A stretch of 64,000 nt of DNA from an uncultured Mucilaginibacter sp. (lineage in GTDB: Bacteria; Bacteroidota; Bacteroidia; Sphingobacteriales; Sphingobacteriaceae). A model generated the notes under the pieces. The model ran no database searches. It saw only the letters and a program-made list of their open reading frames with translations, and had not been told where the DNA came from. Shown one piece after another: positions 43,919-52,566 of the stretch. Position 1 is the stretch's first letter. The number at the start of each line of letters is the position of its first letter. Location: NCBI GenBank assembly GCA_913775265.1, contig CAJYJH010000045.1:1-64000 (forward strand), given 5' to 3'. The translations under genes were made by a program, and so were the position numbers.

Positions 43919-45223
43919 ATGAAAACTAAATATAAGATTTTAACCGTGCTGATGCTTGCCATGGCATCGTCGTGTAAACTCGATCAGGTAAACCCTAACG
44001 CTCCTGCAGCCGAGCAGGCATTAGGTACCCGCGAAGGCATCATCGCTTTAAGTATCGGTTCGAGACAGTTTTACTCAACTACCGGTTTAAGCAGCATTAT
44101 TTTGGCACCGGCTACTACCACCCGCGAAATGAAGGGATTTGCCACCTTTACTACCGTGTTAGAGCTGGAGGCCGGTGGTACTGCGCTGCCCACCGCTAAT
44201 GCTGCTGTGCTTAACTATTGGTCGGCTATGCAGCGCGAAATGGCGATGTGCGAAAACATCATTGCCAATGCACCGCAAATAAGCTCGATTGAACCGGCTT
44301 TACTGAGCGGTATTATGGGGCAGGCTTATTTGTTTAAGGCCATGGCCCTGGCCGAGTTGGCTATGGCATTTCAGCAAGCTAATATCACTGCCAGTACTGC
44401 AACGCCTGTAACATTTGTGCCGCGGGCGCAAGTTTTTACTGAAGCTGTACGTTTGCTGGATTTAGGCGTAGCTGCTGTGAAGGCAAATACGCCAAATTCT
44501 ACTTACAGCGGTAGCGTAGCCGGTGGCGACTTTGACCTGATTAATACCCTTTATGCGATGCAGGCACGTATTAACTTAATGGCTGGCAATTATCAGAAAG
44601 CATTGGATAACGCCAATTTGGTTGATTTAACCAAGGCCTCCCGGTTTATTTACTCTACGCAAAGCCCTAACCCTTTGTATACACTATTTAACATCACCCG
44701 GTCTTACGTACCGCGCGACAACTTTGGTTTGCCTGCCGGTTTGTATTATAGCGGCGACCAGCGTTATAACTTTTATTTCAATGGTGTTAAAACTATCGTT
44801 GGCGGCGAGATAACTGTTGGTCTTACCGGTTTTGCCGCTTCGCAAACTACGGCTATACCAGTATATTTGCCTGATGAAATAAAATTAATCAAAGCAGAAG
44901 CTACACTGCGCTTAAATGGTTCTCTGACGGATGCACTGGCGCAGATAAACGCAGTGCGAACCCAAACCAGCGGCGACCTATTTGGCGTAAACGCCGGCCT
45001 GTCTGCTTACAGCGGACCGGTTACCAATGCCGACCTTTTGCTGGAAGTTTACAAACAGCGTTGTGCCGAGTTGTACCTGAGTGGTTTGAAATGGGAAGAT
45101 ACCCGCCGTTTTAACCGCCCTGCACCACCAACCGACTTGAGCGAGCGTAACCGGATTTTTTATCCATACCCCGACCAGGAACGTTTAAATAACCCAAATA
45201 CCCCGGCCGATCCGGCGATATAA
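43919..45223 (+). CDS. SusD/RagB family surface lipoprotein
   Basis: A 434-residue lipoprotein with lipobox ASSC (Cys19) and the SusD helical layout. A TPR-like helical region (AYLFKAMALAELAMAFQQ) and the C-terminal signature (CAELYLSGLKWEDTRRFNRP) are clear. It is shorter than many SusD proteins but complete at both ends. It caps the SusC transporter encoded 18 bases upstream and binds the imported glycan or peptide. Confidence 0.9.
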   Translation: MKTKYKILTVLMLAMASSCKLDQVNPNAPAAEQALGTREGIIALSIGSRQFYSTTGLSSIILAPATTTREMKGFATFTTVLELEAGGTALPTANAAVLNYWSAMQREMAMCENIIANAPQISSIEPALLSGIMGQAYLFKAMALAELAMAFQQANITASTATPVTFVPRAQVFTEAVRLLDLGVAAVKANTPNSTYSGSVAGGDFDLINTLYAMQARINLMAGNYQKALDNANLVDLTKASRFIYSTQSPNPLYTLFNITRSYVPRDNFGLPAGLYYSGDQRYNFYFNGVKTIVGGEITVGLTGFAASQTTAIPVYLPDEIKLIKAEATLRLNGSLTDALAQINAVRTQTSGDLFGVNAGLSAYSGPVTNADLLLEVYKQRCAELYLSGLKWEDTRRFNRPAPPTDLSERNRIFYPYPDQERLNNPNTPADPAI

Positions 45224-45236
45224 AAGGAGATCATTT

Positions 45237-45270
45237 AAGGAGAAGGGTATTATGCTCTTCTCCTTTTAAA
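45237..45270 (+). terminator. terminator-like hairpin between susD and the hydrolase gene
   Basis: AAGGAGAAG (45237-45245) and CTTCTCCTT (45257-45265) form a 9-bp stem followed by TTAAATTT, ending 10 bases before the next start codon. It may reduce expression of the hydrolase compared with the SusCD pair. Confidence 0.55.
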
Positions 45271-45279
45271 TTTATAGTA

Positions 45280-47082
45280 ATGAAGAAGTTTTTGTTGATA
45301 GCGTTTTGCCTGCTTGCAGGTGTTGTGCAGGCTCAAAATCACACGTTGAATTTAAAGCAGTTAGAGCGGATTGAAGAAGCGCAAAAAGCGATAGTGGTAC
45401 TTAACGATAACGCTAACACACTGCCGGTAACCTCATTGAATAATTTAAACATTGCCAGTGTGCACCTCGGTTATCCGCATCAAACGGTCTTTGATAGTGT
45501 GGCTAACAAATACTGGAAAGTAACGGCTTTCAACGTCGATAAGTTGAATACCGCTGTGGCATTTAACAACCTGCACGACGAACTGAAGCTGTACAACATG
45601 GTATTGATTACGCTGTCGGAAAACACACCATTCAATGCTCCGCTCATTAGCTTTATTCGGGATTTAGAACGCATTACCCGCGTGGTGATAGTACTATCCA
45701 GCTCAGGGAAAAATTTAAAATATCTGGACGATGTTAAGTCGCCTGTGATTTGGTATCCTCACGATACCCCCGAAGGTGCTTCGCTGGCAGCGCAGGCTGT
45801 TTTTGGCGGAATGATGGTCTCTAATAAATTGATCGATAGTTTTAGTGCAAAGTATACTAAAGGTAGTGGTGAAGTCATTAATAAAATCCGTTTAGGTTAC
45901 GCGTTACCCGAGGCTACCGGTGTCAATACCAACCGCTTTAAAAAAATCGATTCTATTGTTGAGGCAGGCATAGCCACCCACTCGGCACCGGCTGTGGTAG
46001 TGCTGGTAGCTAAAAACGGGCAGGTAATATTTAACAAAGCTTATGGCAAACATACTTACGGTAGCAGCCAGGCAACGCAGCTCACCGATATTTTTGATAT
46101 GGCCTCGGTAACCAAGGTAACCGCTACTACGCCATCCATTATGCACCTGTACGAGAGAAAACAATTAGGGTTGGATTCGCCTATTAGCCGGTACGTGGCC
46201 CGCCTACGCACTATCGCTGACAAGCGCGATGTCACCATCCGCGAAGCGTTGTTGCACGAGGCCGGTTTTACGCCTTACATCAAGTTTTACGAAAAGCTGA
46301 AACCGTCCGATTTAAGCACTGATTCATCCGCCGCTTATCCCACCAAGGTAGCCGACCGCTACTACCTGCGGGCCAATTATTTTAATGAGGTGATGTGGCC
46401 GGTAACGCTGGCATCAAGCGGCAATACTCGCGGTAAGTATGTGTACAGCGATATTAGCATGTATATGATGAAGGAGGTGTTTGAAACTATCAGTCACCAA
46501 AAACTCAACGAGTATGTTTTAAACAACCTGTACCTGCCCTTGGGTATGCAGGCCACCGGTTACCTGCCACGCAACCGCTTTAGCCGCAACCGCATTGTGC
46601 CCACTACCGAAAACGATAACTGGATGCGCAACATGTTGGTGCAGGGATACGTGAATGACCCAGGCGCTGCCATGGCCGGTGGGGTAGAGGGCCATGCCGG
46701 TTTGTTTGCCAATGCTAATGATCTGGCTATTTACTACCAGATGTTACTCAATAAAGGCACTTACGGTGGCAAGCGCTATTTTGACAGCACTACGGTAAAA
46801 CTGTTTACCTCGCGACAGTCTAAAACTTCGTGGCGCGGGTTAGGATTCGACCGGGTGAATAATACATCCGCCAAAGATAAACGCTCAGCGCTGGCTTTCG
46901 GCCATAGTGGCTATACCGGCACTTACGTTTGGGTAGACCCGGCGTACAACTTGGTTTACATCTGCCTCACCAACCGCGTTTACCCCGATGATGGAAAAAC
47001 TTATGGCCCCGCCAAAGTAAACATTCGCGGGTTAGTGCTTGATGCTATTTATGAAGCGATAACTGTGGATGGTAAAAAATAA
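45280..47082 (+). CDS. serine hydrolase (class C beta-lactamase fold) with N-terminal GH3-C-like domain
   Basis: A 600-residue exported protein with a signal peptide ending near VVQAQ. Residues about 25-205 form an alpha/beta region that resembles the C-terminal domain of GH3 enzymes, and the GH3 catalytic barrel is absent. Residues about 220-595 form a beta-lactamase/PBP-like serine hydrolase with Ser276-x-x-Lys279 (ASVTK), a Tyr motif candidate in YSDIS, and HSGYTG near the end. I recall Bacteroidota proteins that join a NagZ-type GH3 to such a hydrolase; this looks like the second half. It could trim peptides from muropeptides in the periplasm. Confidence 0.75.
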   Translation: MKKFLLIAFCLLAGVVQAQNHTLNLKQLERIEEAQKAIVVLNDNANTLPVTSLNNLNIASVHLGYPHQTVFDSVANKYWKVTAFNVDKLNTAVAFNNLHDELKLYNMVLITLSENTPFNAPLISFIRDLERITRVVIVLSSSGKNLKYLDDVKSPVIWYPHDTPEGASLAAQAVFGGMMVSNKLIDSFSAKYTKGSGEVINKIRLGYALPEATGVNTNRFKKIDSIVEAGIATHSAPAVVVLVAKNGQVIFNKAYGKHTYGSSQATQLTDIFDMASVTKVTATTPSIMHLYERKQLGLDSPISRYVARLRTIADKRDVTIREALLHEAGFTPYIKFYEKLKPSDLSTDSSAAYPTKVADRYYLRANYFNEVMWPVTLASSGNTRGKYVYSDISMYMMKEVFETISHQKLNEYVLNNLYLPLGMQATGYLPRNRFSRNRIVPTTENDNWMRNMLVQGYVNDPGAAMAGGVEGHAGLFANANDLAIYYQMLLNKGTYGGKRYFDSTTVKLFTSRQSKTSWRGLGFDRVNNTSAKDKRSALAFGHSGYTGTYVWVDPAYNLVYICLTNRVYPDDGKTYGPAKVNIRGLVLDAIYEAITVDGKK

Positions 47083-47107
47083 GATGGCTGCATGATTTAT
47101 ACAGCCA

Positions 47108-47155
47108 TAAAAAAAGCATGTCACTGCTTTCTAATTTGAAGTGACATGCTTAAAA
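47108..47155 (-). terminator. terminator between htpG and the hydrolase gene
   Basis: AAGCATGTCACT (47114-47125) and AGTGACATGCTT (47140-47151) form a 12-bp stem. On the minus strand a run of seven T residues follows, so it ends the htpG transcript, and it may also stop the convergent one. Confidence 0.82.
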
Positions 47156-47173
47156 TTGATTTTAAAATAAGTT

Positions 47174-49057
47174 TTAAATTAAATTCACACTGCGGTTTAC
47201 AAACTCAGTAAGTTCGCTGCCGGTAAGCAAGCCTTGTGAAAGCAGGGCCAGATCAAACGCCTGTTTAGCTAATTGGCCTTGAGTTGCCTCGTCGCCGCTT
47301 TCTAAAATACGGCTTACCAGTTTGTGGTTGCTGTTTACGACCACTTTGTAGTTATCGGGCAGGTTACCGTAAAAGCCCATGCCACCACCCATTTGGGCCA
47401 TATCTTTCATGCGGCGCATAAACTCGTCCATGGTTACAGTTACCGGTAATTCTTCAGGGCTCAAGCTTTCCAGTTCTACCTTAAAGCCCGGTTTGGTAAT
47501 GGCTTTTTCGAAAATGCCTTTCACTGTGGTTTCCTGGTCTGGCGACAGTACCGTAGCCGGAGCATCGTCTTTCTTAATCAGTTTGTCGGCAACATCGGCG
47601 TCAACACGTTTTAATGATGTTTTTTCCAGTTTCTGCTCTAACTGGCCCACAAAGTGGTTGTCGATAGGCGAGTTCATCACCAGTACATCGTAACCTTTTT
47701 TAGTGGCCGATTGGATAAACGAGTCTTGTTTAGACGGCTCGTTGGTGTACAAGTAAATCAGTTGACCGTCTTTATCGGTTTGTACCGGCGCTACCTTGTC
47801 TTTATACTCGTTAAGCGTAAAATTCTCTTTGTTGGTATTGGTTAACAGCACAAAGTCTTTAGCCTTTTCCTGGAATTTATCATCGCTGATGTAGCCATAT
47901 TTTACAAACAGGCCAATGTCGCTCCATTTTTCTTCGTAAGCTTTGCGGTCGGCTTTAAACAACTCGCTTAGTTTATCAGCCACCTTTTTGGTAATGTAGG
48001 TGTTGATTTTTTTAACGTTGCTGTCGGCCTGTAAAAAGCTGCGCGATACGTTCAGCGGGATATCAGGTGAGTCGATCACACCATGCAACAGCATTAAAAA
48101 CTCCGGAACGATGTCTTTCACCTCGTCGGTAATAAATACCTGGCGCGAGAACAATTTGATTTTGTTACGCTGAAACTCAAAGTCGTTTTTCACCTTAGGA
48201 AAGTACAATACCCCGGTCAGGTTAAACGGATAGTCCACATTCAGGTGAATCCAGAACAACGGATCTTCAGAGAACGGATAAAGCTCTTTATAGAAAGCCA
48301 GGTAATCTTCATCTTTCAATTCAGACGGAGCCTTGGTCCAGATTGGGTTGGTTTCGTTGATGATGTTGTCGGTCTCAACGCTGGTATATTTTGGTTTGCC
48401 TTCTTCGTCTTCACCGTCAGGTTCCTGCTCGGTTTTAGTACCAAATTTGATAGGCACCGGTAAAAACTTAGCGTATTTGTCTAAGATTTCCTGCAGTTTA
48501 AATTTGCTTACAAACTCTTCCGACTCTTTATTGACGTGCAAAATTACGTCGGTACCGCGGGTGGTGCGGTTTCCTTCAGTAATCTCGAACTCGGTGCTGC
48601 CATCGCAAATCCAGCGGGCAGGCTCGGCACCATCCTGGTAAGAAAGCGTTTGAATCTCTACTTTATCAGCCACCATAAAGGCCGAGTAAAAACCTAAACC
48701 AAAGCGGCCGATGATCTCGTTAGCATCTTTAGCCTCTTTAAATTTCTCCATAAACTCGGTAGCACCCGAGAAAGCAATCTGGTTGATGTATTTTTTAATT
48801 TCATCAGCCGTCATACCTAAACCATTATCAGAGATGGTGATGGTTTTGGCAGCCTCGTCAAAAGCAACCTCTACCTGCAACTGACCCAGTTCACCATTGT
48901 ACTGACCTAATGACGCCAGGCGTTTTATTTTTTGAGTAGCATCAACGGCGTTCGAAACCAGCTCGCGTAAAAATATCTCGTTATCAGAGTAAAGGAATTT
49001 CTTAATAATCGGAAAAATGTTTTCGGTGTGAATCGAAATGGTGCCTTTTTCTTGCAT
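47174..49057 (-). CDS. htpG: molecular chaperone HtpG (Hsp90)
   Basis: A 627-residue cytosolic Hsp90. The N-terminal GHKL ATPase has NAVDATQKIKRLA, the DNGLGMTADEI loop and the GRFGLGFYSAFMVADKV lid region. The middle domain (LYFPKVKNDFEFQRNKIKLF) and the C-terminal dimerisation domain are complete. Length is usual for the bacterial family. It is a single gene with its own terminator. Confidence 0.96.
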   Translation of the reverse strand: MQEKGTISIHTENIFPIIKKFLYSDNEIFLRELVSNAVDATQKIKRLASLGQYNGELGQLQVEVAFDEAAKTITISDNGLGMTADEIKKYINQIAFSGATEFMEKFKEAKDANEIIGRFGLGFYSAFMVADKVEIQTLSYQDGAEPARWICDGSTEFEITEGNRTTRGTDVILHVNKESEEFVSKFKLQEILDKYAKFLPVPIKFGTKTEQEPDGEDEEGKPKYTSVETDNIINETNPIWTKAPSELKDEDYLAFYKELYPFSEDPLFWIHLNVDYPFNLTGVLYFPKVKNDFEFQRNKIKLFSRQVFITDEVKDIVPEFLMLLHGVIDSPDIPLNVSRSFLQADSNVKKINTYITKKVADKLSELFKADRKAYEEKWSDIGLFVKYGYISDDKFQEKAKDFVLLTNTNKENFTLNEYKDKVAPVQTDKDGQLIYLYTNEPSKQDSFIQSATKKGYDVLVMNSPIDNHFVGQLEQKLEKTSLKRVDADVADKLIKKDDAPATVLSPDQETTVKGIFEKAITKPGFKVELESLSPEELPVTVTMDEFMRRMKDMAQMGGGMGFYGNLPDNYKVVVNSNHKLVSRILESGDEATQGQLAKQAFDLALLSQGLLTGSELTEFVNRSVNLI

Positions 49058-49204
49058 ATGTTTATTTTTTAGATGTGATAATCTTTCTTAACTCCCCCTT
49101 TATATCAATGGGTGTACCAATGGGGGGTGGGTTGTCAAATTGGCAGTTGGTAGGGTTGCTTTCATGTTTTGAACTTGAGCATGTGAGATGCTATAGTGTG
49201 TAGT

Positions 49205-49580
49205 CCGCTCAATGCCGCGGATGGCTACTTCTTTTGTCTTGAAACAAAAGAAGCAAAAATTCAAGTCACCTCCCGCTTGCTTCTTTTCGCACGGGGCCAT
49301 TGCGCTGCAAAGTCCGGCAGCACCACAGGCTGCTTATGTTTTGCCCTTGCTTCGCGCTCTTGGCCACACTTCTGCAAAATCTAAAATGCCTTTTCCTGTC
49401 GCACTTGGCCACTATGTGCTGCCCAATTCTCGGCCGAAGCCGGGTAGGTTGACGAAGGCTAACCGTCCGCCCTTTAAAAGGGGATTTTCTGATGGGCAGG
49501 ATAGCCGTTCAATTCTGTTTTGTTTTTGAATTAATTAAATTCGGTTCAGGTAAAAAGGTACCAAGACCGCTGTTGCGCCC
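49205..49580 (+). repeat. structured dispersed repeat, copy B (left half)
   Basis: It begins with CCGCTCAATGCCGCGG (49205-49220), close to the reverse complement of the right end of copy C, followed by a hairpin CTTCTTTTGT (49228-49237) with ACAAAAGAAG (49244-49253). Its interior (GCACCACAGGCTGCTT, GCAAAATCTAAAATGCC) matches copy A. It ends with CCGCTGTTGCGCCC (49567-49580), the 5' arm of a stem whose 3' arm is missing here and is found in copy C. Confidence 0.65.
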
Positions 49581-49683
49581 AAGCAGGGAATTACATAAAA
49601 TCTATCTTAGCACATAAAAGCATGTGTCGAAGCTAAACGAAAAAAGAGTAAGAAATAATTGCAGGATGTCAAAAGGATTTCTA

Positions 49684-49707
49684 ATTTAGTAGTCACGACT
49701 ACTAAAT
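49684..49707. promoter_or_regulatory. perfect palindrome upstream of the VOC gene, candidate MarR operator
   Basis: Arms ATTTAGTAGTC (49684-49694) and GACTACTAAAT (49697-49707) are exact inverted copies around AC. The site ends eight bases before the VOC start codon, where a repressor would block transcription or initiation. A MarR-family gene follows 0.6 kb downstream and is the natural candidate to bind it. Confidence 0.55.
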
Positions 49708-49715
49708 ATTTAATC

Positions 49716-50087
49716 ATGTCAAATCCAACACAATTAAGCTTTGTATCATTGCAAGTAAGCAGCCTCGAAGTATCAGGAAAATTTTATGCCGAAGTTTTAG
49801 AATTTAAGCCCGTAGAACAGTCGCCGCCGGATGCTATAGTTTTCGAGCAAAAAAACGGCGCCGCTTTCGCCATTCGTAAACCCATGATTGAGCTTGCCAA
49901 AGCTAACTTGCTGGGATGGGGTGTAGCTATTTGGTTCACCGTAGGTAATCTGGACACTTTCTTAGAAAATAATCGTGATAAAGTATCTATTGTAAAAGAT
50001 ATTCATTCTACGCCGTTCGGCAGAATCCTGGTGATTTCAGATCCTGACGGGTACGCGATTACGTTGCAGGAAACTAAGGAAGATTAA
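49716..50087 (+). CDS. VOC superfamily (glyoxalase/bleomycin resistance-like) protein
   Basis: A 123-residue single-domain VOC protein from ATG 49716. The beta-alpha-beta-beta-beta pattern is visible (LSFVSLQVSSLEVSGKFYAE, the linker, then ILVISDPDGYAITLQE). The C-terminal DPDGY motif is common to glyoxalase-like folds. An upstream in-frame start at 49659 would run through the operator, so the shorter form is preferred. Function could be a small-molecule lyase, an isomerase or antibiotic sequestration; the MarR partner suggests a detoxification or stress role. Confidence 0.75.
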   Translation: MSNPTQLSFVSLQVSSLEVSGKFYAEVLEFKPVEQSPPDAIVFEQKNGAAFAIRKPMIELAKANLLGWGVAIWFTVGNLDTFLENNRDKVSIVKDIHSTPFGRILVISDPDGYAITLQETKED

Positions 50088-50275
50088 TGCAAAGGCACAA
50101 TGATGGGCGGTAACTACATAACCGCCCTGCCATTTCAAGCCGGGTTAGGCATTTTCTAAATATTACACGATTAAAGGAGCAACCCGGCATTAATGCTTGC
50201 CAGGCATAACAATTTAAAACTTGTCATTTCAATCAGGATCAATACGTTTGCAGAAACACTGAGGTAAACAAAACG

Positions 50276-50725
50276 ATGGAAGAACAACGTCCGGTATTTT
50301 CTTATACCGAACCGGAAGAAAACAGCGGTTACCTGCTATGGCAGGTAACCATGCAGTGGCAATTAAATATGAACCGGGCTTTGGGCAAACTGGGGCTTAC
50401 GCTCACCCAGTTTTCGTTGATGGCAGGCTTATATTGGTTAAACCAAAAGCAGCAGGCCGTTACCCAGCAGCAACTGGCAGATTATGCCAACACCGATAAA
50501 ATGATGACCTCGAAAGTGCTGATGGTTTTAGAAAAAAAGCAGTTTATAGAGCGCGTTAAAGACCCGGCCGATAGCAGGGCCAAGCAACTTAAAATTACCG
50601 TTAAAGGCACGGACCTATTGCGGGAAGCTTACCAGGTAGTAAAACAGGTAGATGACGTTTTTTTTAAAGACGTATTAAAAGACAAGGCGACGTTTGACGA
50701 TTTATTGCTGAGGCTGATTAAGTAG
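50276..50725 (+). CDS. MarR family transcriptional regulator
   Basis: A 149-residue winged-helix regulator. The helix-turn-helix and wing are visible as QQQLADYANTDKMMTSKVLM and ERVKDPADSRAKQLKITVKG (the DxRxxx wing). It probably binds a palindrome as a dimer and releases DNA on binding a phenolic or oxidant ligand. The perfect palindrome in front of the VOC gene upstream is the likely target. The gene is 188 bases from that gene on the same strand. Confidence 0.85.
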   Translation: MEEQRPVFSYTEPEENSGYLLWQVTMQWQLNMNRALGKLGLTLTQFSLMAGLYWLNQKQQAVTQQQLADYANTDKMMTSKVLMVLEKKQFIERVKDPADSRAKQLKITVKGTDLLREAYQVVKQVDDVFFKDVLKDKATFDDLLLRLIK

Positions 50726-51222
50726 GAAGCTTCTAAAGTTGTTTAATTGGCTGGAGAGCTTGGCTACGTCATCCTCACCAGTTTTGGTCGAAAGAAGGGT
50801 GGCAAAGGTTAGCCCAGTTTAGCGGTAGATAAGTCTTAGATTTTGCACTTCAATCAGCTAAAAGAACACAAGCCAAAGGCATTTCTCAGCTGCAAAGAAG
50901 CGCAGTGGCCCGCTGTTGCGCCCGGGCCAGCGAGGGACAGTGCGGCTGTGAGGTGATCGCAACAGCTAGGCCTTTTGGGTACTTTGTGGCTATGACAAAG
51001 TACCAGCCTCCGCGGCAATGAGCGGACTGAGGTGAGTTAATTAGCATTGACTTAATTAAAAACGCTGTATCCTTTCATTATTTGTAGCGCGTGGGTTACC
51101 GATATTAACTGGCATGATGGAATTTTAGTTGTATCGCTCCTTCACTCATCGCAAGTATCAAGATTCCTCACTGTCGTTCGGAATGACAGTGAAGGTTTTA
51201 ATTCCATCATCACCAACACACT
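50726..51222. other. intergenic region holding repeat copy C and a short hairpin
   Basis: Repeat C occupies 50899-51025. At about 51158-51182 there is a hairpin with arms TCACTGTC and GACAGTGA, in a context (ATTCCTCACTGTCGTTCGG) that looks like another dispersed intergenic repeat known from Bacteroidota. No gene is seen. Confidence 0.5.
50899..51025 (+). repeat. structured dispersed repeat, copy C (right half)
   Basis: It holds the stem GGCC plus GCTGTTGCG (50907-50920) with CGCAACAGC plus GGCC (50958-50972), then the hairpin GGTACTTTGT (50978-50987) with ACAAAGTACC (50995-51004), and ends in CCGCGGCAATGAGCGG (51010-51025). All of these are shared with the right half of copy A. The left half is missing here and is found at copy B. 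Confidence 0.7.
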
Positions 51223-52566
51223 TTAATTAAACTGCAACGTAAACACCGTACCGACCCCTTCAGTACTCTGCACCTGAATATTCCCTTTATGCATCAGCAT
51301 AATCTGCTTACACAAACTTAAACCAATACCGCTGCCGGTTTTGCGGGTACTGAAGAAGGGGATAAAAATCTTTTCCATCAGCTCGGCCGACATGCCCAGT
51401 CCGTTGTCGGTTACTTTGAGCAGGCTTTTGTTTTGCTGCACCTCGGCTGATAGGGTAATGATGGGTTCGGGACGGTCTTTCACCGCTTCAATGGCGTTCA
51501 CCAGCAGGTTAATCAGTACCTGTTCAAGCAGATTGATGTCTACATCAATGCTTAAGTTGAGGTCGCGCAGGATGATGTCCAGCTCGATGTTTTTCTTTTC
51601 GAGGGTGGGTAGCATCAGGGTATTAAGGTTCTCAAAAAGGTCGTATACCGATACCTTTTGCAGTTCGAGTTTGGTGATTTTATTTAAGCTGCGGTAGCTT
51701 TCGGTAAACTTAAGCAAACCTTCGCTGCGGCGTTTAATGGTGTCAATGCCCAGTTCGAGGTCTTCCAAATCCGGACCTACGGCGCTGTTGGCAATGTCGG
51801 GGCGTTGCAGGCGGTTTTTCAATGTGTCGGCCAGTGATGAGATAGGCGCTACGGAGTTCATGATCTCGTGCGTCATCACATTTAATAGTTTAGACCACGC
51901 GTTTGATTCCGACTCATCCATAGCGTCGCTTACGTTCTGAAACGCCACCAGTTTGTACACTTTGTCCTCGCTTTTTAACAAGCTGGCCATGAGTAATAAT
52001 TTCACCTGCTGCTGGTCTTTCACCAGCGTGATGACCTTGCTGCCGCCCGATTTAATTTTAATGATCTCGTTGTAAACATCTGCGTTGCGCCGCTCAAGCG
52101 ATTCAATATTTTTAAGGTAGGGGATGTTGAGCAGGTTTTTAAACGACTCGTTTACCCAGCCAATCTCACCGGTCGATAGTTCGTACGACAAGATGCCAGT
52201 GCCTACCAGCTCCAATATTTTTTGCAGGTAGTGGTACTGCGTTTCACGCTCGCGGTTAATGGTTTTAAAGGTGGTATTGATTTCGTTAAAGCCCTGGCGC
52301 AACACCTGCACGTTGGTAGGCGCGCTCTGCACGGCATAATGGCGCGAAAAATCGCGGTATTGGGCTGCCTCGGCAAACTCCTGCACCTCTTGCTGTATTT
52401 TACCATACTGCTGCATAATACTGGCCACCACGTAGATAATAAATGGTGCCAGCGCTGCAGCATATACATAATGCTTAGTGGTAATGGCAAAGGCCGCACC
52501 GCAAAGCAACACAAACAACATAAAAATGCGCAGCAGCAATTGCCACTCGTAACGCTTAAATATCAT
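51223..52566 (-). CDS. sensor histidine kinase, NtrY-like
   Basis: A 447-residue membrane kinase with two N-terminal helices (about 10-28 and 33-50), a short linker, a PAS-like domain (about 110-215), a DHp helix with His233 in NVMTHEIMNSVAPI, and an HATPase_c domain (NLLVNAIEAV, DNGLGMSAELMEKIF, GSGIGLSLCKQIM). It overlaps the response-regulator gene by 11 bases, which is upstream on the same strand. It should phosphorylate that regulator. The signal is unknown. Confidence 0.88.
   Translation of the reverse strand: MIFKRYEWQLLLRIFMLFVLLCGAAFAITTKHYVYAAALAPFIIYVVASIMQQYGKIQQEVQEFAEAAQYRDFSRHYAVQSAPTNVQVLRQGFNEINTTFKTINRERETQYHYLQKILELVGTGILSYELSTGEIGWVNESFKNLLNIPYLKNIESLERRNADVYNEIIKIKSGGSKVITLVKDQQQVKLLLMASLLKSEDKVYKLVAFQNVSDAMDESESNAWSKLLNVMTHEIMNSVAPISSLADTLKNRLQRPDIANSAVGPDLEDLELGIDTIKRRSEGLLKFTESYRSLNKITKLELQKVSVYDLFENLNTLMLPTLEKKNIELDIILRDLNLSIDVDINLLEQVLINLLVNAIEAVKDRPEPIITLSAEVQQNKSLLKVTDNGLGMSAELMEKIFIPFFSTRKTGSGIGLSLCKQIMLMHKGNIQVQSTEGVGTVFTLQFN

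Larger units (their letters stand above)
49058..49715. other. intergenic region holding repeat copy B and an operator
   Basis: These 658 bases upstream of htpG contain repeat B (49205-49580) and, close to the VOC gene, the palindrome at 49684-49707. The rest is without recognisable features. Confidence 0.55.

Noticed and set aside
49205-51025. Insertion sequence with a transposase
   Set aside because: Inverted ends are present, but no transposase or recombinase gene lies between them, only VOC and MarR genes.
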